A DNA stretch of 64,000 nucleotides from positions 1-64,000 of the forward strand of contig JAUIFO010000013.1 in assembly GCA_030430385.1 (NCBI GenBank), read 5' to 3'. The first letter of the stretch is position 1; each line of letters starts with the position of its first letter. Both the position numbers and the translations under genes were made by a program. Of the stretch, positions 34,509 through 43,987 are shown piece after piece. The notes under the pieces were generated by a model that worked only from the letters and a program-made list of their open reading frames with translations, searched no databases and was not told where the DNA came from. Source of the stretch: Bacteroidia bacterium (lineage in GTDB: Bacteria; Bacteroidota; Bacteroidia; Flavobacteriales; Flavobacteriaceae).

Positions 34509-34985
34509 ATGAAGCGAATTTTATCCTTCCTTTTGCTTTTAAGCGTTCTGTCTTGTGAGTATTTCGGCAAGGAAAAAGTCTATTCTGAAGATTTACTAGA
34601 AGAAGAATTAAAGACCTTCTCTTGGAATGATGTTGATGAATACCCTTCATTTGCTTCTTGCGATTCTACTTCGGGAAAAGCTGAAAAGAAGCAATGCTTT
34701 GAACAGACCCTTCTCGATATTCTGAATAAGAATCTATCAGAGCAACAGATTGTTGTTTCAGGACCCATTGATGATACTGTAAACTTAAAAATTACTATTA
34801 ATAGTAAAGGGGATTTTGCCATCACAGATATTCAAAGTAAACCTTTAACGAAACAAGAAATTCCTCAGCTTGATAGTTTATTAAGAGTGAGTTTACAATC
34901 TTTACCTAAAATATATCCTGCGATAAAGCGAAGTCAGCAAGTCACTACACAATTTAATTTGCCAGTCATCATTAAAATCGAATAG
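34509..34985 (+). CDS. Lipoprotein related to the TonB-like domains of the upstream BlaR1-like protein
   Basis: 158 residues. Lipoprotein signal MKRILSFLLLLSVLSCEYF. The body, EYPSFASCDSTSGKAEKKQCFEQTL, repeats the spacing of the SC ... C segment in both TonB-like domains of the gene upstream, and is followed by the NxxLKITINSKGDF strand and a final FNLPVIIKI resembling YSLPILF. It is thus a free-standing, diverged copy of that domain. Its end overlaps the convergent Bax-inhibitor gene by 14 bases. Confidence 0.7.
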   Translation: MKRILSFLLLLSVLSCEYFGKEKVYSEDLLEEELKTFSWNDVDEYPSFASCDSTSGKAEKKQCFEQTLLDILNKNLSEQQIVVSGPIDDTVNLKITINSKGDFAITDIQSKPLTKQEIPQLDSLLRVSLQSLPKIYPAIKRSQQVTTQFNLPVIIKIE

Positions 34986-35709
34986 CTAATTTTTGCATTA
35001 GCCTTAAAACTTCAACATATAACCATATAAGTGTTGCAAGAAGTCCCCAAGTTGCCAGCCACTCTTTATATTTTGGAGCCTTATTTTTAAAGCGTTCTAT
35101 GTAATCAAAATCGAGAAGCAAAGCAAAAGAAGCGACAATTGCTGCAATACAATTAAAAATAATAGCAAACCAAGAAGTGCCCCAAATGTAAGATTCAATC
35201 CCGAAAAAACTAAGGATCAATGAAATGATGTAAACCACCATAATGCTTACAGCTGATGTTATGATAACACTTCTAAGCTTTTTTGTAACCACAATGATTC
35301 TGAGTTGGTATAACAACAGCATTACAAAAAAAGTTACGATGGTCACACCAATGGCTTGATATGGCAATTCTGGGTAGTTCCTATGAGCAAAAGACGAGAA
35401 GCCTCCTAAGAAAAGTCCTTTAGCAATGGTATATAAAGGCACTAAAAATGGAGCCCAATGATGTCTTACAGAGATAACGACACTAATAATAATGGCAGCA
35501 AGCATACTTCCAAGAGTCAACCATTTTACTGGCATTCCATCTTCATTGAGTTTCCAAACATATGCTGTTATACCAGCAATAGCAATAATACAGAGTAGCG
35601 ATTTTGTAAAAATCCCTAAAACGGTCATTTTGTTTGCTGAATGCTTCTGATTGTCCCAAAAGAAACCAGAAAACACTGGATTATTGGTTTTATAATTTGA
35701 GAAACGCAT
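34972..35709 (-). CDS. Bax inhibitor-1/YccA-family membrane protein
   Basis: 245 residues with about seven membrane helices. The order of helices and the segments NPELPYQAIGVTIVTFF-like (YPELPYQAIGVTI) and LLLDFDYIERFKNKAPKYKEW are characteristic of Bacteroidota YccA-like proteins. Other family members form pH-dependent Ca leak channels. Its start codon shares a base with the stop of the upstream outer-membrane gene. Confidence 0.85.
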   Translation of the reverse strand: MRFSNYKTNNPVFSGFFWDNQKHSANKMTVLGIFTKSLLCIIAIAGITAYVWKLNEDGMPVKWLTLGSMLAAIIISVVISVRHHWAPFLVPLYTIAKGLFLGGFSSFAHRNYPELPYQAIGVTIVTFFVMLLLYQLRIIVVTKKLRSVIITSAVSIMVVYIISLILSFFGIESYIWGTSWFAIIFNCIAAIVASFALLLDFDYIERFKNKAPKYKEWLATWGLLATLIWLYVEVLRLMQKLAIRF

Positions 35710-36581
35710 TACAAATTGAACTTATAGCCTATAGCAAAAGTTTTCGAAAAGTTGTCTGGACTATCTAAAAACAGAGCAATTAATTCATCGTACGATAAGG
35801 TTATGAAACTGTTTTCAGAAACATTAATATCTGCTCCAATGCCAAGTATAAATGGCACATCAAATGCTGTTTCGCTTAGGTCTTCGGTAGTGGTCATACC
35901 ATTATCAACAGTTGTAACTGTAGCATTTGATAGATTTAATGTTGCAAATTTACAGTTAGCATATAAACTAAATTTTGATTGATTGATAACTCTAAATCTG
36001 TAACCAAGTGAAAGTTCTGTAGTAGAATATTTGATATCATCATATTCTAAAACATGCTTAGCTTGCATAAAAACGGCATGGCGTGAGACACGATTTGCAT
36101 CTAAAACTTCAAATTCGCCACCAAATAAAGGTGTTGTTTTATTATCAGGATTTGAAATAAAAGGACTGTTTGTAATACCTCCAAAAACACCTAGTCTAAA
36201 TTGAAGTTTATTTCGACTGGTTTGAGATTCATAGCTCGTGTCTACAGATGAATTATAAGCATCAATAAATTCTTTTAAACTGAAAAGCGTTAATCTTAAG
36301 CGCTTTGTAGGTAAGGCTTGATTGGTTAAATTATCTAAAATAGATTTGTATTCTTCTTGATATTTACCATCCGTTTTGGTATTGGTCAATTCGGTAATAG
36401 TATTATCTTCTGTTCTAACAAAGTAACGGTATTTACCATCAATTATATTCCAAAGCAAATCTAACTTGCCGTCAACTTCAGTTTTTAACTCTAAAGTTTC
36501 GCCATTAATGGTGTAGGATTCTTGTGCTTGAACTAAGGAAACACAAAAAATAAAACTTAGTAGAATGATTAGTTTTTTCAT
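35709..36581 (-). CDS. Outer-membrane beta-barrel protein
   Basis: 290 residues from ATG 36581; the longer reading from 36689 would precede a proper signal peptide (KKLIILLSFIFCVSLVQAQ) with unrelated residues. The C-terminal two thirds alternates strands typical of an outer-membrane barrel (RLGVFGGITNS, FMQAKHVLEY, LSLGYRFRV, KFSLYANCKF, FAIGYKFNL at the end). The N-terminal 110 residues contain YRYFVRTEDNTITEL, a short unrecognised domain. Translationally coupled to the Bax-inhibitor-like gene. Confidence 0.75.
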   Translation of the reverse strand: MKKLIILLSFIFCVSLVQAQESYTINGETLELKTEVDGKLDLLWNIIDGKYRYFVRTEDNTITELTNTKTDGKYQEEYKSILDNLTNQALPTKRLRLTLFSLKEFIDAYNSSVDTSYESQTSRNKLQFRLGVFGGITNSPFISNPDNKTTPLFGGEFEVLDANRVSRHAVFMQAKHVLEYDDIKYSTTELSLGYRFRVINQSKFSLYANCKFATLNLSNATVTTVDNGMTTTEDLSETAFDVPFILGIGADINVSENSFITLSYDELIALFLDSPDNFSKTFAIGYKFNL

Positions 36582-36636
36582 CAGGACATCATGTTGTTGT
36601 TCTGGTAAATCTAACAAAAATAAATGAGAAAAACGC

Positions 36637-37761
36637 CTATTTTGAGTAGCTTCTGCCTTTCCATTTGAATCCTTTAAAAATGGAAACAAACATGATAAAA
36701 ACCGAAAATATTGGATATAAAATACTTGAGATTATGTAGGACGGTAAATAGTGTTCCTGATTGTAGAAACGAGCGGTTTTGAAGAGCAGTAAGAAGTCAA
36801 TACAAAACTTAACAACAAAGAGATACATTAAAAATTTAGCACTCACAAAACCAGCAAGAACTAATAAAGGTGTACAGACCAAGTAGCCATTCATTAAGAA
36901 AACAATTAAGGCTATTAATTTTCCAAAAAGACTATTATAACTAGATGTTTTAGCAGCCCAACGCACACGCTGAGACACCAAGTCTTTAAAACTTTGCTGT
37001 GGATGTGTAGTGACAATAGCGTGTTTGTTTTTTAAATAGTGAACCTGATTTTTATTACGTTGCACCACTTTTTGCAGTAGGAAAATATCGTCACCACTTG
37101 AAATATGACTATTGCCTTCAAAGCCATTTAATTGTTGAAAAAGTTGTTTTTTATAACAGAAGTTTGCACCATTACATAAAAAGGGTTTTCTAATTCCAAA
37201 ACCTCCTATGGTTGCTCCTTGCAGACTTAAAAAATCAAGTAATTGAAAGCGCTTTAAAAACGAATCTGTGTTTTCATAAGTTACAGGGCCAGCGATACAT
37301 TGTGCCTTGTTGTGTTGGATATAATTATCAAATGCATCTAACCAATATTTCGGTAAATGGCAATCTGCATCTGTAGTGATGATCCAGTCGAATGCTGCTG
37401 TATTTATGGCCGAAGTAATGGCATCTTTTTTTGGAGCACTACTTTGCTTAATATTCTTAATGATGCGATAGTTAAACATTGTATTTTGAAAAATACGTTT
37501 GATGATTTCTACCGAATTGTCTTCAGAAGTATCGTCAACAAAAATGATTTCAAAGTGCGATTCAGGGTAGTTTAAAGCTGAAATAGATTCTAGCAAAACA
37601 GGAAGGTGTTCCGCTTCATTTCTAAAAGGAATGATGACACTAAATTTTGTTTGAACTGTTGTGTCATCAAGATGAGAGATTGAAACCTTATCAAATCCGT
37701 AGATCAAACTTCCAATAGTGATGAGGTACAATAACAAGATTGTAATAGAGAGTAATGCCAT
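36637..37761 (-). CDS. Family 2 glycosyltransferase, membrane-bound
   Basis: 374 residues. An N-terminal helix is followed by a GT2 domain: SVIIPFRNEAEHLPVLLESI, DDTSEDNS, TTDADCHLP (the DxD), SSGDDIFLLQK and QRVRWAAK (the QxxRW motif of processive enzymes). Two or three C-terminal helices follow. It likely adds sugars to a lipid or polysaccharide at the inner membrane. It overlaps the end of the upstream flippase-like gene by one base, and the two probably act together. Confidence 0.87.
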   Translation of the reverse strand: MALLSITILLLYLITIGSLIYGFDKVSISHLDDTTVQTKFSVIIPFRNEAEHLPVLLESISALNYPESHFEIIFVDDTSEDNSVEIIKRIFQNTMFNYRIIKNIKQSSAPKKDAITSAINTAAFDWIITTDADCHLPKYWLDAFDNYIQHNKAQCIAGPVTYENTDSFLKRFQLLDFLSLQGATIGGFGIRKPFLCNGANFCYKKQLFQQLNGFEGNSHISSGDDIFLLQKVVQRNKNQVHYLKNKHAIVTTHPQQSFKDLVSQRVRWAAKTSSYNSLFGKLIALIVFLMNGYLVCTPLLVLAGFVSAKFLMYLFVVKFCIDFLLLFKTARFYNQEHYLPSYIISSILYPIFSVFIMFVSIFKGFKWKGRSYSK

Positions 37762-38735
37762 TAGGAGTTATTGTATTTAGGAAGGTTAAAATTAAGGACA
37801 TAGTAGCTGCCAAACACACTAGGAATTACAAAATTGAGTAACCACATTAACGTGACAATGCTCAGTGTTGTAAAGTCGTTAACACCAACAATAGAAAACA
37901 AATACACAGCGACACTACTTTTGATAACCACATCAAAAATGAATATTGTTGGAATGATGGAGGCTAAGAGGTACATTGATGAAATAACAATCATAGCATT
38001 GTAATAACTCACCTGAACGCCAAAAATTTTTAACAAGCAGAAGAATTGAAATGAAAAGACAAAATACCTCAAAATTGAAAGCAAAATCCCTGTTGTAATG
38101 ATTCTAGCAGACATCGTTTTGTAGAATTTAATAATAGTTTCAATAGAGAATCCCTTTACTTTAAAACGCGTTTGTTTGAGACCGAATACAGTAAAAATAG
38201 TCACAACGATAATGATTCCTAAAAAGCGAAACGACTTCATGTAATTGATTGGAATATCGTATTTTGAATTCAGAAGCATAAGACCAACACAACCAAATAG
38301 AAGGGTTGTTCCCATTTGCATCATATTGCCTAACAGGTTTGTTAGTACAACCTTTTTTCTAAAACCACTCACATAATATATTGCTTTAGCGCCATATTCG
38401 CCAATTCTATTTGGTGTGAATAAAGACGCTGTTAAGGAACCTAAACTTTGTTCCATGGCATTTTTAAACGTAATTGTTGTAAATGAACGTGTCAATTCTT
38501 TCCATTTTAAAATTTCTAAAAACCAGTTAAAAAAGCTTAAAAACAATAAAAAAAGGATGGTTTTTGACGAAAATGAGTCGTTTTCTTTTAAAAATTGAAG
38601 AAAATCATAAATATTTAAGTCGGCGTTTGTCGTGAGTTTTTCATAAATAAAATAAAAAGCACCAACAACAATACTTAATTTAATAAGTACAAGAAAGAAT
38701 TGTTTAGTTTTGTAAGGAACACCACCAAAATGCAT
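37761..38735 (-). CDS. UPF0104/YbhN-like integral membrane protein
   Basis: 324 residues with about eight helices. The motifs ELTRSFTTITFKNAMEQSLGSLTASLFTPNR and GEYGAKAIYYV fit the lysylphosphatidylglycerol synthetase TM/UPF0104 family (YbhN, AglD), whose flippase-like members sit beside glycosyltransferases. It is coupled to the GT2 gene by a one-base overlap. It is divergent from the barrel protein at 38762 with only 26 bases between starts. Confidence 0.8.
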   Translation of the reverse strand: MHFGGVPYKTKQFFLVLIKLSIVVGAFYFIYEKLTTNADLNIYDFLQFLKENDSFSSKTILFLLFLSFFNWFLEILKWKELTRSFTTITFKNAMEQSLGSLTASLFTPNRIGEYGAKAIYYVSGFRKKVVLTNLLGNMMQMGTTLLFGCVGLMLLNSKYDIPINYMKSFRFLGIIIVVTIFTVFGLKQTRFKVKGFSIETIIKFYKTMSARIITTGILLSILRYFVFSFQFFCLLKIFGVQVSYYNAMIVISSMYLLASIIPTIFIFDVVIKSSVAVYLFSIVGVNDFTTLSIVTLMWLLNFVIPSVFGSYYVLNFNLPKYNNS

Positions 38736-38761
38736 AACGCAAAATAAACCAAATTAACGAT

Positions 38762-39394
38762 ATGATTTTGAATTTAATCACTCAAAAACAGAAATTAGCA
38801 CTACTTGTTTTGTTGATTTCGGTATCTGCTTTTGCTCAGAAAAGCACTAATAAATGGAAAGCCCAAGTAGCGCTTGGTGTCAATAGTCCGTCTGCTTCAG
38901 GTTTTGTAGAAGGGTTTGAATCAAAATCTATCAATTTTCCAACAGTTAATGCTGGGATTCAACACATGTTTAAACGACAATTTGGTGCTAAGCTGGATTT
39001 TGGTTTTAACCGATTTTCAAATGAAGATAATTCGCCAGAGTTTAAAATTAATTACACTAGAATTAATGCGCAGTTTGTTTATGATCCTACTGAAGATCTT
39101 GGATTTCTGCCACAACGAATAGGATTAGTTGCACATGCTGGTCCTGGTTATTCGTTTGTAAAACCTTTGGGAGATTTTTCAGATAATAATGTGTCCTTTC
39201 TTAATGTGATGGGTGGATTGGAAATTCATTACGGAATTAGTCAGCGAATGTCGGTGTATACAGATGTGTCATATATTCTTGGCTTCGGAAGCGATTTTGA
39301 TCCAATTACAGAAGGTTTCGGATCTTTTAATGGAAATTTAATGACCATAACCTTCGGAATAACATTCTCCATAAGTGGTTGTCGTTATTGTTAA
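38762..39394 (+). CDS. Outer-membrane beta-barrel protein (OmpA-like barrel)
   Basis: 210 residues. A signal peptide ending SVSAFAQ is followed by eight-strand-like alternating hydrophobic segments (WKAQVALGVNSP, GAKLDFGFNRF, LGFLPQRIGLVAHAGPGYSF, MSVYTDVSYILGFG, MTITFGITFSI). The unusual C-terminus ends in GCRYC, with two Cys after the last strand. A TAGTTTTG -7-like box (38705-38712) lies within the divergent gene. ruvC begins three bases after its stop. Confidence 0.75.
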   Translation: MILNLITQKQKLALLVLLISVSAFAQKSTNKWKAQVALGVNSPSASGFVEGFESKSINFPTVNAGIQHMFKRQFGAKLDFGFNRFSNEDNSPEFKINYTRINAQFVYDPTEDLGFLPQRIGLVAHAGPGYSFVKPLGDFSDNNVSFLNVMGGLEIHYGISQRMSVYTDVSYILGFGSDFDPITEGFGSFNGNLMTITFGITFSISGCRYC

Positions 39395-39397
39395 TAG

Positions 39398-39952
39398 ATG
39401 CAAAAAGAAAAAATCATATTAGGGATTGATCCAGGAACAACCATTATGGGTTTTGGACTCATTAAAGTTGAAGGCAAACAGATGAAATTCTTGCAGCTTA
39501 ACGAATTGAATCTCAAAAAATACACCGATCATTATTTAAAATTAAAGCTCATTTTTGAACGTACCATAGAGTTAATAGATACACATCATCCTGATGAAAT
39601 AGCTATTGAAGCTCCTTTTTTTGGGAAAAACGTACAAAGTATGTTAAAGTTAGGACGCGCTCAAGGTGTTGCTATGGCTGCTGGACTTTCTCGTGAAGTG
39701 CCAATCACTGAATATTCTCCTAAAAAAATTAAAATGGCCATCACAGGAAATGGAAATGCAAGTAAGGAGCAAGTTGCTAAAATGTTGCAAAGTGTTTTAG
39801 GTTTGAAATCACTTCCAAAAAATTTAGATGCTACAGATGGCTTGGCTGCTGCAGTATGTCATTTTTATAATGAAGGTCGCGTAGAAGTAGGAAAGAGTTA
39901 TTCGGGTTGGGCAAGTTTTGTAAAGCAAAATGAAAGCCGCGTAAAAAAGTAA
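39398..39952 (+). CDS. ruvC: Holliday junction resolvase RuvC
   Basis: 184 residues. Catalytic acidic residues are visible in LGIDPGTT (D11), AIEAPFFGKN (Glu) and DATDGLAAAVCHF (Asp). RuvC cuts Holliday junctions during recombinational repair together with RuvAB. It is three bases after a barrel-protein gene, so the two share a transcript by position only. Confidence 0.94.
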   Translation: MQKEKIILGIDPGTTIMGFGLIKVEGKQMKFLQLNELNLKKYTDHYLKLKLIFERTIELIDTHHPDEIAIEAPFFGKNVQSMLKLGRAQGVAMAAGLSREVPITEYSPKKIKMAITGNGNASKEQVAKMLQSVLGLKSLPKNLDATDGLAAAVCHFYNEGRVEVGKSYSGWASFVKQNESRVKK

Positions 39953-40020
39953 AAATCTACGATTTATTAGGAATACTCTTTCAATTTTTACATATTCGTA
40001 AAAACTCTAAAGACTTTATA

Positions 40021-40908
40021 ATGAAAAATTACATCACACTTTTATTTGTGTCGTTATCACTTATACTTACTAGTTGTTCTTCTTCAGACGATAGTAACGA
40101 CATGGAAACTCAACTTCCTACAGAGAACTCTTTTTCTGTAACTATAGATGGTCAACTTTATACCTTTGATACATTTATAGCACTTAAAGTATTTGACAAT
40201 TATGAAGTGTTAGGATCAAACAGTAATCAAGAAAATTTTTATTTGAGATTTAATCAAAATGGTGTTTTAGATCGTGCAAATTTTTATGTTATAGATGGCT
40301 CATTTGATAACGACTATAATTCTGCATTTTATAATCCAGATTTCAATTTAACTAATCTCACATTTGATATGTCTCAAAATATTGTTAGTGCCAGTTTTAA
40401 TGGAAATATATATCAAGATGATTTGGATATCACTAGTACCAGTAGAACGGTAGAAAGCGGAAGTTTTAACTTAACTTTTACTGTAAATCAAGCAGATCCT
40501 AATTTAGATGAATTCATTAATGCAACCATAAATGGTCAGTCATATGAAACCATAAAGCATGGGACTACAGGAGGAGCTGCAGGTAGTACAATAGTAGGGA
40601 ATTTTGGAATTTCTGACGGAACAATAACAACTACTATTTATGTTGATGCTTCAAATATTCAAACAGGAACATTTAATTTTACCGAAGGGTCGGCGATAAA
40701 TAAAGTAAGTTTTGAATATGTCAATCCATTTGATGATGATAATGATTATGAAGAATTAGATGCCTCAGGAACTTTAATAATCGACACCATTATAGAAGGC
40801 GCTTTGTTTGATTTAATTCAAGGAACATTCACAGCAACAGCTACAAGCACTTCGGGAGAAACGTATGTAGTAGAAAATGGTACGTTTAACGTAAGCATTA
40901 GTTTATAA
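40021..40908 (+). CDS. Lipoprotein of unknown function with two similar halves
   Basis: 295 residues with the lipobox LTSCSSS and an acidic linker. Two regions resemble each other: FSVTIDGQLYTFDT (near 45) and INATINGQSYETIK (near 170), each starting a beta-rich domain and ending in FNLTFTV or FNVSISL. It looks like two copies of a roughly 120-residue beta domain. No function can be assigned. A strong terminator follows. Confidence 0.7.
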   Translation: MKNYITLLFVSLSLILTSCSSSDDSNDMETQLPTENSFSVTIDGQLYTFDTFIALKVFDNYEVLGSNSNQENFYLRFNQNGVLDRANFYVIDGSFDNDYNSAFYNPDFNLTNLTFDMSQNIVSASFNGNIYQDDLDITSTSRTVESGSFNLTFTVNQADPNLDEFINATINGQSYETIKHGTTGGAAGSTIVGNFGISDGTITTTIYVDASNIQTGTFNFTEGSAINKVSFEYVNPFDDDNDYEELDASGTLIIDTIIEGALFDLIQGTFTATATSTSGETYVVENGTFNVSISL

Positions 40909-40935
40909 TTTTAGTAACACAATAAGATTTTATCT

Positions 40936-40964
40936 AGGCTTCTTATTTTTAAGGAGCCTTTTTT
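40936..40964 (+). terminator. Intrinsic terminator
   Basis: AGGCTTCTTA (40936-40945) pairs with TAAGGAGCCT (40950-40959) with one T-G pair, loop TTTT, then a T run. Confidence 0.85.
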
Positions 40965-40972
40965 GGTAAGTA

Positions 40973-42103
40973 ATGTCAGGAATCTATATTCACATACCAT
41001 TTTGTAAACAAGCATGTCATTATTGCGATTTTCATTTTTCAACCTCTTTGAAAAAGCGCGATGCTATGGTAATGGCTTTAATTAAAGAATTAGAGCTGCG
41101 AAAACATGAGTTTAATGATATTACTGTAGAAACCATTTACTTTGGAGGCGGAACACCAAGTCTGTTGAGTTTGATTGAAATTCAATCAATAATTGATGCC
41201 GTTTATAAGCATTATCAGGTTGGCAATCGTCCTGAAATTACATTAGAGGCAAACCCAGATGACCTTTCTGATGATGTTATAAAGCAATTAGCAAATTCTC
41301 AAATCAACAGATTGTCAATTGGGATTCAATCTTTCAGGGAAGCTGATTTAACATTAATGAATCGTGCTCATAATGCCGAGGAAGCTAAACAATGTTTGAG
41401 TACTGCAATGACCTATTTTGATAATGTTTCGGTGGACTTGATCTACGGAATTCCTGGATTGTCAAATTCAGATTGGAAACAAAATATTGAAACTGCTTTA
41501 GCATTTAAAGTCCCTCATATTTCCAGTTATGCCTTAACTGTTGAACCCAAAACAGCCTTAGAACAATTTATTGCTAAAGGCATAGTTCCTGATGTTAATG
41601 ATGATGATGCTCACGAGCAGTTTCATATGTTGGTAGACATCCTCAATACTCATGATTTTGTGCATTACGAATTGTCAAATTTTGGAAAGGAAGGGTTTTT
41701 TAGTAAGAATAATTCTGCTTACTGGCAAGGGAAATCCTATATTGGAATAGGTCCTTCAGCGCATTCTTTTAACGGAACCCAACGCGGATGGAATGTGAGA
41801 AATAATTCAAAATACATAAAGTCTATCGAAGCAGAAGTTTTACCTATTCAACTAGAGACCTTGACCACAACCGATCGCTATAACGAATATGTGATGACTG
41901 GTTTACGTACTATTTGGGGTGTCTCCTTAAAAAAAATTGGAATAGATTTTGGTGAATCCTATAAAACTTATATCATGCAGCAAGCGCAACCTTATTTAAA
42001 CCAACATTTATTGTATATTGATGATGAAAAGTTATTGGTAACAAAAAAAGGTAAATTTTTAAGTGATGGTATCGCTTCAGACCTTTTTAAAATTAATTTA
42101 TAG
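40973..42103 (+). CDS. hemW: HemW-like radical SAM protein
   Basis: 376 residues. The radical-SAM cluster motif is C11-x3-C15-x2-C18 (CKQACHYC) followed by YFGGGTPSLL and LEANPDDL, RLSIGIQSF and VSVDLIYGIPG, which define the coproporphyrinogen-oxidase-like HemW group. HemW is thought to be a heme chaperone rather than a true HemN. Its stop codon overlaps the GTG start of the next gene. Confidence 0.9.
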   Translation: MSGIYIHIPFCKQACHYCDFHFSTSLKKRDAMVMALIKELELRKHEFNDITVETIYFGGGTPSLLSLIEIQSIIDAVYKHYQVGNRPEITLEANPDDLSDDVIKQLANSQINRLSIGIQSFREADLTLMNRAHNAEEAKQCLSTAMTYFDNVSVDLIYGIPGLSNSDWKQNIETALAFKVPHISSYALTVEPKTALEQFIAKGIVPDVNDDDAHEQFHMLVDILNTHDFVHYELSNFGKEGFFSKNNSAYWQGKSYIGIGPSAHSFNGTQRGWNVRNNSKYIKSIEAEVLPIQLETLTTTDRYNEYVMTGLRTIWGVSLKKIGIDFGESYKTYIMQQAQPYLNQHLLYIDDEKLLVTKKGKFLSDGIASDLFKINL

Positions 42104-42870
42104 TGTTAGCGACAGTACAATACAACTCAAGAAAATTACATATCAATTTAAAACAACCCTTAGATATTTCCATTCCAATGAGCGCGTCTCCATCTAATGT
42201 CAATGCATGGTACATTGATGCGCCAAAGATTGAACCTGTTCAGTTAGATAATTGGATTGGAAGTGTGGCTCAAGGAGGCGACGTTAACTTCAATAACATT
42301 CAATTTAATCCTCATGCACATGGCACGCATACCGAATGTGTTGGTCATATTACTGAAGATTTTTATTCTGTTAATAAACAGCTCAAACAGTTTTTCTTTT
42401 TAGCTGAAGTCGTTTCAGTAGCTGCTGAACAATCTGGTGAGGGTACAGTGATTTCTAAAAAACAACTTCAGTTTGCTCTAGGTAATAAAAAGCGAGATGC
42501 AATTATTATTCGAACCTTACCTAATATGAAAGATAAATTGTCGTACCAATACTCAAAAACCAATTGGACCTATTTGGATGAAGAGGCTGTGGCCTATTTG
42601 GTAAAAAAAGGGATCAAACATTTACTTTATGATTTGCCAAGTGTTGATCGTGAAGAAGATGGAGGTGCTTTAAAAGCACACAGGGCTTTTTGGAATGTTG
42701 ATGGAAAAATTAGAAAGAATTGTACCATCACAGAGTTGATTTTTGTGCCTAATACTATTGAAGATGGTGAGTACTTGTTGAATTTACAAATCGCACCTTT
42801 TGAAAATGATGCAACACCAAGTAAACCTGTGTTGTACAAAGTTCTTAATAACATAAATGTGTCGTTGTAG
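42103..42870 (+). CDS. Cyclase-family protein (kynurenine-formamidase-like fold)
   Basis: 255 residues from GTG 42103, overlapping the hemW stop. The metal-binding motif HAHGTHTECVGHI (HxGTHxE form) and later DLPSVDRE are typical of the cyclase/formamidase family, metal-dependent amide hydrolases. The central LIIRTLPN region and acidic DEEAV fit. The substrate is not clear; no other tryptophan-catabolism genes are close. Confidence 0.8.
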   Translation: MLATVQYNSRKLHINLKQPLDISIPMSASPSNVNAWYIDAPKIEPVQLDNWIGSVAQGGDVNFNNIQFNPHAHGTHTECVGHITEDFYSVNKQLKQFFFLAEVVSVAAEQSGEGTVISKKQLQFALGNKKRDAIIIRTLPNMKDKLSYQYSKTNWTYLDEEAVAYLVKKGIKHLLYDLPSVDREEDGGALKAHRAFWNVDGKIRKNCTITELIFVPNTIEDGEYLLNLQIAPFENDATPSKPVLYKVLNNINVSL

Positions 42871-42900
42871 ACTCTAAAATATTAAGATTACAAACGTTCT

Positions 42901-43509
42901 ATGGAAACATTTTTTATTATCATAATCAGCATATTGGTGACCTTAGGAATCGTCACCATTATAAGACAGTTTAAACTTAAAAAGCGCACTAATTCGCAAT
43001 CTATAATTTTATTAGATCGTATCAAAAAAGTGTGTAAGTTCATCACTGTTGAAGGCGATTTTGCCGAAATTTATCATTATGAAGACGTTAAAGAGCGCTT
43101 TTTAAAATTGGTCACAAGTAAAAAGAAAGCTCTAGTTGTTGTAAATGCGAAAGCTCATGTTGGATTTGACCTGTCTAAAATCCAAATGGAATCTGATACG
43201 AAATCCAAAACGGTTAAACTGTTTCATTTTCCACAACCTGAAGTGTTATCTATAGAAACCGATCTTAATTATTACGACAAAAAAGATGGGATGTTTAACA
43301 AATTTGAAGCTTCAGATTTGACCGAATTACACAATGAAGCCAAAAATCATATTATGAATAAAGTTCCTGAAAGTGGCTTATATGAGATTGCCAAAAAGGA
43401 AGCTTTAGAATCCATTTTACTTATCCAGAATATTGTAGAAACTATTGGTTGGAGCTTAGATTATTCAGCATTACAAATTGAAGATAAAGATCACAAACTT
43501 TTAGAATGA
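42901..43509 (+). CDS. DUF4230 protein with N-terminal membrane anchor
   Basis: 202 residues. A hydrophobic segment (about 3-20) is followed by a basic stretch. The body contains LITVEGDFAEIYHYED-like residues (CKFITVEGDFAEIYHY), VVVNAKAHVGFDLSKI and a pattern matching DUF4230. Function unknown. It overlaps the MmcQ-type gene by four bases (ATGA). Confidence 0.8.
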   Translation: METFFIIIISILVTLGIVTIIRQFKLKKRTNSQSIILLDRIKKVCKFITVEGDFAEIYHYEDVKERFLKLVTSKKKALVVVNAKAHVGFDLSKIQMESDTKSKTVKLFHFPQPEVLSIETDLNYYDKKDGMFNKFEASDLTELHNEAKNHIMNKVPESGLYEIAKKEALESILLIQNIVETIGWSLDYSALQIEDKDHKLLE

Positions 43510-43874
43510 ACATCGAAGACTACAGGAATTATTGTATGGCCAAAAAAGCCGTCACAGAACATTTTCCATTTGACCAAGACACGTTAGTGTTTAAGGTCTT
43601 AGGTAAGATGTTTGCTCTAGCATCTCTTGAACGATGGGAAAATGGCGAAGCATTTATCAACCTTAAATGTGATCCAGAATATGCTCAAGAACTTCGTGAA
43701 CAATACGAAAGCATTCAGCCAGGCTACCATATGCACAAGCAACAATGGAATAGTGTTTATATTCATACTGGAGAACTGCCAGTACAACTCATTCAAGAGC
43801 TAATTGATCATTCCTATGAGATGGTTGTAAAAGGAATGCCGAAGAAAAAACAAACTGAATTAGAAAATCTTTAA
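43506..43874 (+). CDS. MmcQ/YjbR-family protein
   Basis: 122 residues. The start MNIEDYRNYCMAKKAVTEHFPFDQDTLVFKV and the later INLKCDPEYAQELREQY, GYHMHKQQWNSV match the MmcQ/YjbR family of small double-wing proteins, often annotated as DNA-binding. It ends two bases before the first 21-bp-spaced repeat, so the regulator operon downstream has its own promoter. Confidence 0.85.
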   Translation: MNIEDYRNYCMAKKAVTEHFPFDQDTLVFKVLGKMFALASLERWENGEAFINLKCDPEYAQELREQYESIQPGYHMHKQQWNSVYIHTGELPVQLIQELIDHSYEMVVKGMPKKKQTELENL

Positions 43875-43876
43875 AA

Positions 43877-43911
43877 CCATTCGTCGACACTTTTTTGCCA
43901 TCCGTCGACAC
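43877..43911 (+). promoter_or_regulatory. Site A: LytTR-like direct repeat before the sensor operon
   Basis: CCATTCGTCGACAC (43877-43890) and CCATCCGTCGACAC (43898-43911) are direct repeats with 13 of 14 identical bases and a 21-bp period, joined by TTTTTTG. A -7-like TATATTGA lies at 43959, 82 bases from the repeat start, and the receiver gene begins at 43988. LytTR-family regulators bind paired direct repeats on one face of DNA. The repeat is certain; the protein that binds it is inferred. Confidence 0.8.
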
Positions 43912-43987
43912 TTAATTTCGTTCAACCGAATTATAAATTTCAATGTAGCAGATTGAGCTATATTGACCAATCTAATCTTAAGTCAAA

